Shown one piece after another: positions 9,198 to 18,023 of a stretch of 64,000 nucleotides of DNA. The notes beneath the pieces were generated by a model. The model worked only from the letters and a program-made list of their open reading frames with translations, searched no databases and was not told the DNA's origin. A program made the translations under genes and the position numbers. The stretch comes from Agrococcus sp. Marseille-P2731 (GTDB taxonomy: Bacteria; Actinomycetota; Actinomycetes; Actinomycetales; Microbacteriaceae): NCBI RefSeq assembly GCF_900117395.1, contig NZ_FPEG01000002.1, positions 821,659-885,658 of the forward strand, read 5' to 3'. The stretch's first letter is position 1, and each line of letters opens with the position of its first letter.

Positions 9198-9737
9198 TCA
9201 GTCGCGCAGCATCCGATGCATCGGGATGTTGCCCCATGTCGGGCCCGTCTCGACCTGCTCGTCCAGGTGACGGAAGCCGCGCCGCTCGTAGAAGCGAGCG
9301 GCGCGGTCGTTCCCGTCGATAAGCCACAGGTAGTGCGGGCGCACGTCGACGACGGCGTCGTAGAGCACGGCACCGAGACCCGTGCCGTGCATGTCGGCAT
9401 GGACGTAGAGCCGGTCGAGCTCGCGCTCCGCGGGCGCCGGCACGAAGCCGAGCGAGACCTCCCATGCCGCGGGCGCAGTGCTCGCCGAGGCCACGCCGAC
9501 GATCCGCTCGCCCTGCCACGCGATCCTGCGCACCGCGTCTCCCGGCTCGGCGAAGGCGCGCGCGAGCCCCACGACGTTCGCCTGCGCGAGCCCGGTCAGC
9601 GCGAAGTCGCGCGGCAGCTGACCCGCATAGGTGCGCTGCTGCTCCTCCACCAGGAACATCGCCCACGCGGGCGCATCGTTCGGCGTCGGCGCGCGCAGCT
9701 CGACGCCGTCGGGCAGGGTCCTCATCTGGTGCAGCAC
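9198..9737 (-). CDS. GNAT-family N-acetyltransferase
   Basis: 179 aa. It has a GNAT core: a strand with ELDRLYVHADMHGTGLGAVLYDA, where G-T-G-L-G stands for the acetyl-CoA pyrophosphate loop, and a C-terminal NDRAARFYERRGF motif typical of acetyl-CoA binding. The acceptor is unknown. I chose the GTG at 9737 because TAGCGT (9744-9749) lies 6 nt upstream; the ATG at 9725 is the alternative. It converges on the osmoprotectant operon with no gap between the stops. Confidence 0.85.
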   Translation of the reverse strand: MLHQMRTLPDGVELRAPTPNDAPAWAMFLVEEQQRTYAGQLPRDFALTGLAQANVVGLARAFAEPGDAVRRIAWQGERIVGVASASTAPAAWEVSLGFVPAPAERELDRLYVHADMHGTGLGAVLYDAVVDVRPHYLWLIDGNDRAARFYERRGFRHLDEQVETGPTWGNIPMHRMLRD

Positions 9738-9743
9738 CCGACC

Positions 9744-9749
9744 ACGCTA
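9744..9749 (-). promoter_or_regulatory. -10 box of GNAT gene (leaderless)
   Basis: TAGCGT on the minus strand, 6 nt before the GTG at 9737. It decides the choice of that start over the ATG at 9725. Confidence 0.55.
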
Positions 9750-9803
9750 CCGGCGCTCTCGGCCTGCGGCCGAGCTGGCACCACCTCGCGCAGGCCGTCG
9801 TCA

Positions 9804-9809
9804 TAGGCT
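9804..9809 (+). promoter_or_regulatory. -10 box of pncB (leaderless)
   Basis: TAGGCT, 7 nt before the GTG start of pncB at 9817, with no Shine-Dalgarno between them. Confidence 0.6.
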
Positions 9810-9816
9810 GGCGATC

Positions 9817-11121
9817 GTGACCGACACCGCGCTCATGACCGACCGCTACGAGCTGACGATGATCGATGCCGCGCTGCGCAGCGGCACGGCGTTCCGGCCC
9901 TCCGTCTTCGAGGTGTTCGCCAGGCGCCTCCCCGGTGCTCGCCGCTACGGCGTCGTCGCCGGCACCGGCCGGTTCCTCGAGCGCCTCGCCGACTTCCGCT
10001 TCCGCGACCCCGAGCTGCGCTACTTGCGCGAGAAGCGCGTCGTCTCGGCAGAGCTCATCGACTGGCTCGCCGACTACCGCTTCTCCGGGGACATCCGCGG
10101 CTATGCCGAGGGCGAGCTCTACTTCCCCGGCTCTCCCCTGCTCGTGATCGAGGGCTCCTTCGCCGAGGCGGTCGTGCTCGAGACCGTCGCGCTCTCGGTG
10201 CTGAACTACGACTCCGCCGTCGCCAACGCCGCGACCCGCATGGCGCGTGCCGCCAAGGGGCGCCCGATCGCCGAGATGGGCTCGCGGCGCGCCAACGAGG
10301 AGGCCGCGATCGCCGCCGCTCGCGCTGCCTACATCGCCGGCTTCTCCGCCACCTCGAACCTCGCAGCCGGCGCTCGCTGGGGCATCCCGACGATGGGCAC
10401 CGCCGCACACTCCTTCACGCTGCTGCACGACTCCGAGGCCCAGGCGTTCCAGGCGCAGATCGACGTGCTGGGCGTGGGCACGACGCTGCTGGTGGACACC
10501 TACGACATCGAGCAGGGCATCCGCACCGCCGTCGAGGTCGCGGGCACCGGGCTCGGCGGCATCCGGCTCGACTCCGGCGATCTCGCCGAGGTGGCGGGCG
10601 AGGCGCGAGCGCTGCTCGACTCGCTCGGCGCGACCGAGACACGGATCACCGTCACGAGCGACCTCGACGAGTACGCCATCGCGGGTCTCCAGGCCAGCCC
10701 CGTGGACGCGTACGGCGTCGGCACGAGCGTCGTGACCGGATCCGGAGCGCCCGCGGCAGGCATGGTCTACAAGCTCGTGGCGCGGCAGGGCGACGACGGC
10801 GGATGGGTCGGGGTCGAGAAGCGCTCGGAGGACAAGGCCTCGAAGGGCGGCGAGAAGGTCGCCGTGCGCACGCTGCGCGACGGCGTCGCCGTCGAGGAGA
10901 CCGTGCTGCTCGGCGACGGCGTCGCCCCCGCGGAAGCGCTGGAGCGCGGGCGCGCGCTGCAGGTCCAGCTCGTCACCGGTGGCGAGATCGACGAGCGCTG
11001 GTCGGGCGCGACGGGCGTCGAAGCTGCCCGTGCGAGGCATGCGGCCTCCGTCGAGGAGCTGCCGGCGGATGCGCATCGCCTGGCCCGCGGCGAGCCAGCC
11101 ATCCCCACCGCCTTCCGCTGA
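9817..11121 (+). CDS. pncB: Nicotinate phosphoribosyltransferase
   Basis: 434 aa enzyme of the Preiss-Handler NAD salvage pathway: nicotinate plus PRPP gives nicotinate mononucleotide, helped by ATP. It has the family start LMTDRYELTM, the EMGSRRANEEAA segment, the histidine in GTAAHSF that is phosphorylated in this family, and IRLDSGDLAE and GVGTSVVTG in the PRPP-binding half. The GTG at 9817 follows a -10 box by 7 nt and lies just before the conserved N-terminus. The length is normal. Confidence 0.95.
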   Translation: MTDTALMTDRYELTMIDAALRSGTAFRPSVFEVFARRLPGARRYGVVAGTGRFLERLADFRFRDPELRYLREKRVVSAELIDWLADYRFSGDIRGYAEGELYFPGSPLLVIEGSFAEAVVLETVALSVLNYDSAVANAATRMARAAKGRPIAEMGSRRANEEAAIAAARAAYIAGFSATSNLAAGARWGIPTMGTAAHSFTLLHDSEAQAFQAQIDVLGVGTTLLVDTYDIEQGIRTAVEVAGTGLGGIRLDSGDLAEVAGEARALLDSLGATETRITVTSDLDEYAIAGLQASPVDAYGVGTSVVTGSGAPAAGMVYKLVARQGDDGGWVGVEKRSEDKASKGGEKVAVRTLRDGVAVEETVLLGDGVAPAEALERGRALQVQLVTGGEIDERWSGATGVEAARARHAASVEELPADAHRLARGEPAIPTAFR

Positions 11122-11149
11122 GCCGCCGGTGGCCGGCGCACCGGCTTGA

Positions 11150-11440
11150 CTAGTCGGTGCGGAGCTTCTCGTAGATTGCCTTGCAGGAGGGGCAGATCGG
11201 GAACTTCTCGGGGTCGCGCCCCGGCGTCCACTTCTTGCCGCAGAGCGCGCGCACCGGCTTGCCGGAGAGCGCCGACTGCAGGATTTTCTCCTTCTGCACG
11301 TAGTGCGAGAAGCGATCGTGGTCGCCGTCCTCCACGGACTCCTCGTTGAGGAGCTTCTCGAGCTCGCGGTCGAGCACATCGGTGCCGCCGCCGGCGCCGA
11401 TCGTTCCCGGTCCTGCCGTGTCAGGTCCTGTCGTCGTCAT
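11150..11440 (-). CDS. DUF3039 domain protein
   Basis: 96 aa. The second half holds a probable zinc-binding cluster: CGKKW, then about 14 residues later CPSC, preceded by a conserved FSHYVQKEKI helix. This matches DUF3039, a small actinobacterial family of unknown function. The first 30 residues are low-complexity and acidic. It is a single gene, convergent with pncB. The start at 11440 has a short purine run (GGAG) and a weak -10 (GATCAT) close upstream. Confidence 0.85.
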   Translation of the reverse strand: MTTTGPDTAGPGTIGAGGGTDVLDRELEKLLNEESVEDGDHDRFSHYVQKEKILQSALSGKPVRALCGKKWTPGRDPEKFPICPSCKAIYEKLRTD

Positions 11441-11555
11441 GGCTCCATGATCCCACGTCGGTCGCGCGCGCGCTCAGCGCGCTCCCGGGCTGGGTGCGCG
11501 AGGATGCTCCTCGGTGCCGCTGGGGGGCGTGCACCTCGATTGCAAGGGGGAACCG

Positions 11556-12422
11556 ATGGGTGAGATCGAACCGAACGAGGATCTCGGCTGGATGATGAAG
11601 TCGCTCGAGGGCATCCTCGGCGTGCAGCGGCCGCTCGTCATCAACCACCTGCGCTCGCTGCGCCGCAAGCATCCCGAGCTCACGCCCGCGCAGGTCATCG
11701 CGCGCCTCGAGAAGCAGTACCTCACGGCCGTCTCGACCGGCGGTGCCGCGGTCGGCGCGACCGCGGTGGCGCCGGGCATCGGCACCGCGGCCGCGCTCGG
11801 GCTCACCGTTGCCGAGACCGTCGGCTTCCTCGAGGCCAGCGCCTTCTTCGGCCAGGCCATCACCGAGGTGCACGGCATCGCGATCGAGGATGAGGAGCGC
11901 GCGAAGGCCCTCGTCATGGGTCTCATGCTGGGCGCGGGCGGGCAGTCGCTCGTGAAGCGCGCAGCCGAGCAGGCGCTCGGCCGGGGCGGCGTGCCGGGCA
12001 ACGCCTACTGGGGCCAGCTCGTGACCTCGGCGATGCCGGCCGGGGCGATGGGCCAGGTCGTGGACTTCCTGCGGCGCGCGTTCCTGCGGCGCATGGCGCG
12101 CAACACCGGCGCCTCGATGCTCGGCCGCGCGATGCCGTTCGGCATCGGAGCCGTCATCGGCGGCGTCGGCAACAACATCCTCGGCCGCCAGGTCGTGAAG
12201 GCCGCCCGCGAAGCCTTCGGCCCCGCGCCGCTCGCCTTCGACGGAAACCTCGCACCTCGCATCAAGGAGGTGCGGCCGAGCCTCGGCGAGCGCATCAACC
12301 AGGCCCGCCAGATCGAGCGCGACGGGCTCGGCGGCGGCCTGCGGCGGCTGCGGGAGCGCGGCTCCGCGAAGGACGCGGCGGCCGGCGACGACCAGTCGCC
12401 GCAGGGCCCGCAGGCCGGCTGA
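11556..12422 (+). CDS. Conserved hypothetical, glycine-rich helical protein
   Basis: 288 aa; I do not recognise the family. The N-terminus is a soluble helical segment with many charged residues (MMKSLEGILG, LRSLRRKHPE). Two stretches rich in Gly, Ala and Val follow (about residues 58-85 and 185-205), short of ordinary transmembrane helices but like glycine-zipper membrane-associated segments. The tail is basic and then low-complexity. There is no signal peptide. The ATG at 11556 follows AAGGGGGAACC. A strong terminator lies 32 nt after the stop. No enzymatic motif is visible. Confidence 0.7.
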   Translation: MGEIEPNEDLGWMMKSLEGILGVQRPLVINHLRSLRRKHPELTPAQVIARLEKQYLTAVSTGGAAVGATAVAPGIGTAAALGLTVAETVGFLEASAFFGQAITEVHGIAIEDEERAKALVMGLMLGAGGQSLVKRAAEQALGRGGVPGNAYWGQLVTSAMPAGAMGQVVDFLRRAFLRRMARNTGASMLGRAMPFGIGAVIGGVGNNILGRQVVKAAREAFGPAPLAFDGNLAPRIKEVRPSLGERINQARQIERDGLGGGLRRLRERGSAKDAAAGDDQSPQGPQAG

Positions 12423-12453
12423 GTCGCCGCCGCCAGAGCCGCCCATCACGACA

Positions 12454-12490
12454 GGACCGCCCGGGCTGACCTCGTCAGCCCGGGCGGTCC
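12454..12490. terminator. Bidirectional intrinsic terminator
   Basis: Perfect 17-bp inverted repeat (GGACCGCCCGGGCTGAC, 12454-12470, with its complement 12474-12490) around a 3-nt loop, between the ends of two convergent genes. There is no long T-run, as is common in high-GC actinobacteria. Confidence 0.85.
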
Positions 12491-12527
12491 TTCGCGGCGC
12501 AGCTGCGCCGCCTCACGCGGATCGAGC

Positions 12528-14024
12528 TCAGGTCAGCTCGCCGAGCGTCACCTGCACCTCGGACTCCTGGCCGTCGCGCAGGTAGGTCACCGCGACCTCG
12601 CTGCCGGCGGCGTGCGCCCGCACCTGCGCGGTCGCGTCGATCGCGCCGGTGACCGACTGCCCGTCGATGCTCGTGATGACATCGCCCGACCGCAAGCCTG
12701 CCTCCGCTGCCGCACCGCCGTCGCTCAGCTCCTGCACCTGCGCGCCGACGTTGCCGACGGAGGCGTCGGTCACGTCGCTGACGGTGGCGCCCAGCAGACC
12801 GTGCGTCGCCTCACCGGTCGAGATGATCTCGTCGACCACGCGCTGCACGAGGCTCGCCTCGACGGCGAAGCCGATGCCGATCGAGCCGCCCGTCTCGGCA
12901 TCCGACGAGCCCATGCTCGCGATCGCGACGTTCACCCCGAGCAGCTGCCCTGAGGCGTTCAGCAGCGCGCCGCCCGAGTTGCCGGGGTTGATCGACGCAT
13001 CCGTCTGCACCACCGGGATGGAGATCTCCTCCTGCGCGGCCTGGGCGCCGTTCTCCTGCCAGAAGCCGAAGGGCGACTGCTCGCTCTGCTGCTCGTCCTC
13101 CCCCTCGGGCGCGGCGCTCGAAGCGATGCGGAGGCCGCGGTCGACCGCAGAGACGATGCCGTCGGTCACCGAGTTGGACAGGCCGAGCGGTGCGCCGATC
13201 GCGATCGCCGTCTCACCCACCCGCACGTCGTCGCTCGAGGCGAAGGTGACGACGGGCAGATCGGCGTCCACCTTGATGACAGCGAGGTCGACCACCGGGT
13301 CGGTGCCGACGATCTCGGCCGCCAGCAGGCGCCCGTCGCTCGTCTCGACCGTGATCGTCGCATCCGCGGTCTGGCCGGAGAGCGTGACGACGTGGTTGTT
13401 GGTGACGATGTAGCCGTCGGCAGCGATCGCGACCCCCGACCCCTCACCCGATCCGGCGCGCGAGACGGCCTGCACGGTGACGACGGATGGGCCGGCAGCG
13501 GCCGCGACGTCGGCGACCGTCCCCGAGTCGGAGACCGCCTCGCTCGCCTGGCCGCCGGCCTCCGGCGCCGCCTGTGTCTGCGGCTGCTGCTGGCTGCCGG
13601 CGAGCGCGCCCCCGCCGAAGCCTGCTGCTCCCCCCAGGAGAGCGGCCGCGACGAGCGACCCGGCGACGATCCCGGTGCGACGGCGCGGGCGCTCGGCGGC
13701 GCTGGGAGCGCTCGCCGCCGCGGATCCCTGCGCGGAGGGCGGGCCGTAGCTCGGCGCGCTCGCGAAGGTGCCGCCGTTCGAGTACATCGGCGCGTATGCC
13801 TGCGTGGCGGCATCGCGCTGCGGCTGCGGCTCGGCGTGCTCCTCAGCCTGCGGCTGCGGCTGCGGCTGCGTCGGCCACGGAGCGGGCGCCTGCCACCGCT
13901 GCCACTGCTCGCCGGTCGGTCCCTGGCCCTGCGGCACCTGCTGGTCGTGCCCGGGCTGCTGGGCCGGCTGCTGCTGACCTCTGGGCGCCATCGGATTGGG
14001 CACGTGATCGTACGGGTTCGTCAT
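12528..14024 (-). CDS. HtrA/DegP-like membrane-anchored serine protease
   Basis: 498 aa. The cytoplasmic N-terminal region (about 110 residues) is rich in Gln and Pro, followed by one membrane helix (TGIVAGSLVAAALLGGAAGFGGGALAG). The extracellular trypsin-like domain has histidine in TNNHVV, aspartate in DPVVDLAVIKV and serine in INPGNSGGAL; a PDZ domain closes the protein (LRSGDVITSIDG). Such proteases handle misfolded envelope proteins. I start at the ATG at 14024 because the eight codons from an upstream ATG (14051) have low third-position GC; 14051 remains possible. Confidence 0.9.
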   Translation of the reverse strand: MTNPYDHVPNPMAPRGQQQPAQQPGHDQQVPQGQGPTGEQWQRWQAPAPWPTQPQPQPQAEEHAEPQPQRDAATQAYAPMYSNGGTFASAPSYGPPSAQGSAAASAPSAAERPRRRTGIVAGSLVAAALLGGAAGFGGGALAGSQQQPQTQAAPEAGGQASEAVSDSGTVADVAAAAGPSVVTVQAVSRAGSGEGSGVAIAADGYIVTNNHVVTLSGQTADATITVETSDGRLLAAEIVGTDPVVDLAVIKVDADLPVVTFASSDDVRVGETAIAIGAPLGLSNSVTDGIVSAVDRGLRIASSAAPEGEDEQQSEQSPFGFWQENGAQAAQEEISIPVVQTDASINPGNSGGALLNASGQLLGVNVAIASMGSSDAETGGSIGIGFAVEASLVQRVVDEIISTGEATHGLLGATVSDVTDASVGNVGAQVQELSDGGAAAEAGLRSGDVITSIDGQSVTGAIDATAQVRAHAAGSEVAVTYLRDGQESEVQVTLGELT

Positions 14025-14103
14025 GACCTCTACGGTGTCACCCGAATCCATGCGATTCCTACGTGATCGCGATGTCGGCCGTTCGGAACCTGTGGGAACC
14101 GGG

Positions 14104-14109
14104 TAGCGT
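14104..14109 (+). promoter_or_regulatory. -10 box of aminotransferase gene (leaderless)
   Basis: TAGCGT, 7 nt before the ATG at 14117. Confidence 0.6.
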
Positions 14110-14116
14110 CGGGATC

Positions 14117-15358
14117 ATGGAGCAGTCACCCTGGCAGCGAGCCGCCGCGGGTGCGGGACTGCTCGGTGCCGATGGTCGGCTGGCGCCGACGATCTTCGCC
14201 GAGATGACCGCCCTCGCCACCAAGACGGGAGCCCTCAACCTCGGTCAGGGCTTCCCGGACGAGGACGGCCCGCGCGCCGTGCTCGATGCGGCGAAGCACG
14301 CGATCGACCACGGCCGCAATCAGTACGGTCCGGGCAGGGGCGCCCCCGAGCTGATCGACGCGATCATCGAGCACCAGCGCCGGTTCTACGGCATCGGCCT
14401 CGGCCGCAGCGACGTGCTCGTCACCGCCGGAGCCACCGAGGGCCTGGCCGCCACGCTGCTGGCCTACCTGCAGCCCGGCGACGAGGTCATCGTCTTCGAG
14501 CCCTACTACGACGCCTACGCGGCGATCGTCGCCCTCGCCGGCGGCGTACTCGTGCCCGTCCCGCTCGCCGCGCCGGACTTCCAACCCGACATCGAGCGGT
14601 TGCAGCGCGCCGCGACGCCGCGCACGAAGATGCTGATCGTCAACTCGCCGCACAACCCCACCGGCTCGGTCTTCACCGAGGAGACCATGCGGCACATCAT
14701 CCGGGTCGCAGAGCGCCGCGACGCGATCATCGTGACCGACGAGGTCTACGAGCACCTCGTCTACGACGACCAGCACGTGCCGCTCGCCTCCTTCAGCGCG
14801 GCGCGCGAGCGACTCGTCTCCATCTCGTCGGCCGGCAAGACCTTCTCGGTCACCGGGTGGAAGATCGGGTGGGTGATGTCGACCCCCGAGCGCATCGCGC
14901 AGATCAGCGCCGTCAAGCAGTACCTCACGTTCGTCAACGGCGCGCCCTTCCAGCCCGCCGTAGCCGCAGGACTCCGGCTGCCCGACGAGCACTACGACAC
15001 GATCGTCGCCTCCTTCGCCCGCAAGCGCGACATCCTCACCCGCGGGCTGCGCAACGCGGGCTTCGCCGTCCACGACGCCAACGCCGGCTACTTCGTGCTC
15101 GCCGACGCGGCGCCGCTGGGCATCGACGACGCGACCGCGCTCTCGCGGCGGCTGCCGGAGCTCGTCGGCGTCGTCGGCGTGCCGCTCTCGGCCTTCGCGC
15201 GTCCCTCGCGGCGCGACCTGCGCTCGACCATGCGCTTCGCCTTTTGCAAGTCCGACGACATGCTCCGCGACGCCTCAGAGCGCCTCGCGGGGCTCAGGGG
15301 CGCCGAGCTGCAGCACACGGCCCAGGAAGCCGGCCGCGCGTCGGCCACGATCGCGTGA
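14117..15358 (+). CDS. PLP-dependent class I/II aminotransferase
   Basis: 413 aa, fold type I. Motifs are NLGQGFPDEDGP, QYGPGRGAPEL, VTAGATEGL, the substrate loop NSPHNPTGSVF, VTDEVYEHLVYD (cofactor aspartate and tyrosine) and the PLP lysine in SSAGKTFSVTGWK. The arginine that binds the carboxylate is in the LRSTMRFAF region. It resembles the methionine/kynurenine aminotransferase and DapC (succinyl-DAP aminotransferase) group. A role in lysine synthesis is possible since dapE and dapD are in the same window, but the distance (about 39 kb) gives no support. It ends 1 nt from a convergent gene. Confidence 0.85.
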   Translation: MEQSPWQRAAAGAGLLGADGRLAPTIFAEMTALATKTGALNLGQGFPDEDGPRAVLDAAKHAIDHGRNQYGPGRGAPELIDAIIEHQRRFYGIGLGRSDVLVTAGATEGLAATLLAYLQPGDEVIVFEPYYDAYAAIVALAGGVLVPVPLAAPDFQPDIERLQRAATPRTKMLIVNSPHNPTGSVFTEETMRHIIRVAERRDAIIVTDEVYEHLVYDDQHVPLASFSAARERLVSISSAGKTFSVTGWKIGWVMSTPERIAQISAVKQYLTFVNGAPFQPAVAAGLRLPDEHYDTIVASFARKRDILTRGLRNAGFAVHDANAGYFVLADAAPLGIDDATALSRRLPELVGVVGVPLSAFARPSRRDLRSTMRFAFCKSDDMLRDASERLAGLRGAELQHTAQEAGRASATIA

Positions 15359-15359
15359 G

Positions 15360-16172
15360 TCAGCTGACGCGGTAGCGCCTGTTCGCGAGCGAGGGGTTGC
15401 GCAGCCGCGTCCGCTCGATCGCACCGGGGTCGATGGGCGCGATGGCGATGCCCTCCTCGTCGCCGAGCGCGGCGAGCGGGACGCCCATCGGGTCGACGAT
15501 GAGCGAGCAGCCGACACCCAGCGGTGGCGCCTGATCCGCCGCGACGACGTGCACGGTCGACTCGATCGCGCGCGCCGTGACGAGCGTCGTCCAGTGGCGC
15601 TCCTTCTGCGGGCCGCGCACCCACTCCGCAGGCACGACGATGAGGTCGGCCCCCGCATCCACGAGCCGCCTCGTCATCTCGGGGAAGCGCAGGTCGTAGC
15701 AGGTCTGGATGCCGATGCGGGTGCCGAACGCGTCCACGACCGGGCTCTGCGCCGGGTCGCCGGCCGTCAGCCAGTCCGACTCGCTCGAGCCGAAGGCGTC
15801 GTAGAGGTGGACCTTGCGGTAGGCGATGCGGATGCCCTGGTCGTCGACCGCGACGACGGTGTTCGAGACGCCCGCGTCGAGACGCTCCACGAGGCCCGCG
15901 ATCACCAGCGCGCCGTGCGCGGTCGCGCGCTCCTGCAGCATCGCCACGAAGGGCCCGTCGAGCGGCTCAGCGACGGCCGGCGCGGTCGCCGCGAGGTCGC
16001 TCGAGCAGTGCTGCGAGTACTCCGGCAGCACGATGAGCCGCGCACCGCGCGCAGCCGCCCGGTCGATCCAGCTCGCTGCCTGCTCCCGGTTCTCCTCCGG
16101 GTCTGCGCCCGGCGCCCACTGCACTGCAGCAGCCAGGAGCACAGCCGTCCCCACCGCATCCGACGCACCCAT
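15360..16172 (-). CDS. Carbon-nitrogen hydrolase (nitrilase superfamily)
   Basis: 270 aa amidase of the nitrilase superfamily. The catalytic Glu-Lys-Cys triad is visible in VLPEYS, YRKVHLYD and IQTCYDLRFPE. The RFPE after the cysteine is typical of omega-amidase/NIT2-like members that hydrolyse alpha-keto amides or deaminated glutathione. Being back to back with an aminotransferase hints at omega-amidase partnership, but the genes converge and are not co-transcribed. The ATG at 16172 has TAGGGT 7 nt upstream. Confidence 0.88.
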   Translation of the reverse strand: MGASDAVGTAVLLAAAVQWAPGADPEENREQAASWIDRAAARGARLIVLPEYSQHCSSDLAATAPAVAEPLDGPFVAMLQERATAHGALVIAGLVERLDAGVSNTVVAVDDQGIRIAYRKVHLYDAFGSSESDWLTAGDPAQSPVVDAFGTRIGIQTCYDLRFPEMTRRLVDAGADLIVVPAEWVRGPQKERHWTTLVTARAIESTVHVVAADQAPPLGVGCSLIVDPMGVPLAALGDEEGIAIAPIDPGAIERTRLRNPSLANRRYRVS

Positions 16173-16179
16173 GGGGCCA

Positions 16180-16185
16180 ACCCTA
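16180..16185 (-). promoter_or_regulatory. -10 box of nitrilase-family gene (leaderless)
   Basis: TAGGGT on the minus strand, 7 nt before the ATG at 16172. Confidence 0.55.
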
Positions 16186-16212
16186 CGGGCTGCCCCAGCC
16201 TCTGGGCGCTCG

Positions 16213-17622
16213 CTAGCCCTGCATGTCCTCGAGCTCCATGCCCTTCGTCTCCGGCACCTTCCACAGCACGAAGAAGAACGACAGGGCGGCGAAGAAGGTG
16301 TAGAAGCCGTAGGCGAAGGTGAGCCCGATGTCGGCCATCGCCGGGAACGTGGTCGAGATCGCGAAGTTGGCCACCCACTGCGCCGCGGCTGCCACCGCGA
16401 GCGCCGATGCGCGGATGCGGTTGGGGAACATCTCGCCCAGCAGCACCCAGACGAGCGGGCCCCACGTGGCGCCGAAGAAGACCACGAACAGGTTGGCGCC
16501 CAGCAGCGCGACGATCGACCAGGGCGGGCCGAGCTCCACCGACTGCGAGCCGTCGGCACCCGTGGCCAGCTCGCCGAAGGAGAACGCCAGCGCCATGGCG
16601 CCGAGCGCGAGCGTCATGCCGACCGAGCCCACGAGCAGCATCTTGCGGCGTCCGACGCGGTCGACGAGCATGATCGCCACGATCGTCGTCGCGATGTTGA
16701 TGACGGAGGTGATCACGCTCGTCAGGAGCGCTGTGGACTCGTCGAAGCCGACCGAGCGCCACAGCGTCGTCGAGTAGTAGAAGATCACGTTGATGCCGAC
16801 GAACTGCTGGAACACCGACAGCAGGATGCCGACCCAGACGATCGGTCGGAGGCCGAAGGAGCTGCCGCGCAGGTCAGCCATCGACTCGCGGTCCTCCCGC
16901 TCGAGCGAGACCCGGATCTGCTCGATCTTCAGGTTGACGTCGGTCTCCCCCGTGAAGTCCAGCAGCACCTGCGAGGCCTTGTCGTACTCGCCGCGCGCGA
17001 CGAGGAAGCGCGGCGACTCCGGCAGTCGCAGCGCCATCACTCCGTAGACGATCGCGGGCACCGCCTCGGCCATGAACATCCAGCGCCACGCCTGCATGTC
17101 GAACCAGAGGATCTCCGCGGAGCCGCCCGCGATCTGGGCGAGCCAGGCGTTCGACAGCAGCGCGGTGAAGATGCCGCTCACGATCGCGAGCTGCTGCAGC
17201 GAGCCGAGCCGGCCGCGGACGCGAGCCGGTGAGACCTCGGCGATGTAGGCGGGAGCGATCACGCTGGCGGCGCCCACGCCGAAGCCGCCGACGACGCGCC
17301 ACGCGATGAGGTCCCAGACCCCGAAGGCGAGGCCGGAGCCGATCGCCGAGACGAGGAAGAGCACGGCGGCGGCGACCATCACCGGGATGCGCCCGTAGCG
17401 GTTGGCCGCGGTGCCCGCGAACCAGGCGCCGATCGCGCAGCCGATCAGCGCGGACGAGACGCTGAAACCGGTCAACCCCGTCTCGAGCGCGAACTCCCCG
17501 GCGAGGGCGTTGACGGCGCCGTTGATGACGGCGGTGTCGAAGCCGAACAGGAATCCGCCGAGCGCCGCGGCGATGGCGATGCCGATCACCCGGCCCTGCA
17601 GGCGGTTGTAGCTCTCGGTCAT
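16213..17622 (-). CDS. MFS sugar transporter (sugar porter family)
   Basis: 469 aa with 12 predicted membrane helices. Sugar porter signatures are present: GFLFGFDTAVINGA in helix 1, NRYGRIPVM after helix 2, RVRGRLGSLQQL, PESPRFLVARG closing the first half, QQFVGINVIFYYS in helix 7, DRVGRRKMLL and a final PETKG. It is a proton-linked hexose or pentose importer by family; the sugar is unknown. The ATG at 17622 follows AAGGAG by 5 nt, a clear Shine-Dalgarno. It is a single gene with no sugar-catabolic neighbours. Confidence 0.92.
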   Translation of the reverse strand: MTESYNRLQGRVIGIAIAAALGGFLFGFDTAVINGAVNALAGEFALETGLTGFSVSSALIGCAIGAWFAGTAANRYGRIPVMVAAAVLFLVSAIGSGLAFGVWDLIAWRVVGGFGVGAASVIAPAYIAEVSPARVRGRLGSLQQLAIVSGIFTALLSNAWLAQIAGGSAEILWFDMQAWRWMFMAEAVPAIVYGVMALRLPESPRFLVARGEYDKASQVLLDFTGETDVNLKIEQIRVSLEREDRESMADLRGSSFGLRPIVWVGILLSVFQQFVGINVIFYYSTTLWRSVGFDESTALLTSVITSVINIATTIVAIMLVDRVGRRKMLLVGSVGMTLALGAMALAFSFGELATGADGSQSVELGPPWSIVALLGANLFVVFFGATWGPLVWVLLGEMFPNRIRASALAVAAAAQWVANFAISTTFPAMADIGLTFAYGFYTFFAALSFFFVLWKVPETKGMELEDMQG

Positions 17623-17717
17623 GTGCGCTCCTTCGGGCATCCGGGACGCCACTCTGGCACACCAGGGTGGTGCGGGGCACGGCGCACTGTCAGGATCGGA
17701 GCGACGAAGGGAGCAGG

Positions 17718-18023
17718 ATGCTCGTCGCATTCTCCGTAGCACCGGCGACAGCCGGACCCGACGGCTCGGTGCACGATGCCGTCGCCGCAGCCGTGCAGGT
17801 GGTCCGCGAGAGCGGGCTGCCGCATCGCACCGATGCCATGTTCACGACCATCGAGGGCGAGTGGGACGCGGTGTTCGACGTCGTGCGCCGCGCGACCGAC
17901 GCGGTGCTGGCGCACTCGCCGCGCGCTTCCCTCGTCATCAAGGCCGACATCCGGCCCGGATGGACAGACGAGCTCGACGGCAAGGTCGTCAGGCTCGAAC
18001 GAGCCCTGGAGGGGGACGCATGA
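17718..18023 (+). CDS. Thiamine-binding protein (MTH1187/YkoF-like)
   Basis: 101 aa, the length and pattern of the MTH1187/YqgV family (DUF77): a ferredoxin-like fold that binds thiamine and forms tetramers. Family-like segments are the N-terminal MLVAFSVAP, SVHDAVAAAV, LPHRTDAMFTTIEGEWDAVFDVV and a C-terminal IKADIRPG. No TPP riboswitch is visible upstream. AAGGGAGCAGG precedes the ATG. Its stop overlaps the start of the AIM24 gene, so the two are translated together. Confidence 0.85.
   Translation: MLVAFSVAPATAGPDGSVHDAVAAAVQVVRESGLPHRTDAMFTTIEGEWDAVFDVVRRATDAVLAHSPRASLVIKADIRPGWTDELDGKVVRLERALEGDA

Noticed and set aside
9115..11379. Minus-strand frame of 754 codons
   Set aside because: Lies antisense to pncB and overlaps the acetyltransferase gene; no domain seen.
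12454..12490. Operator palindrome
   Set aside because: It sits between two convergent gene ends with a 17-bp stem and 3-nt loop, which fits a terminator and not a promoter site.
14025..14051. Upstream ATG (14051) as start of the HtrA-like protease
   Set aside because: The eight extra codons have much lower third-position GC than the gene; kept only as an alternative.
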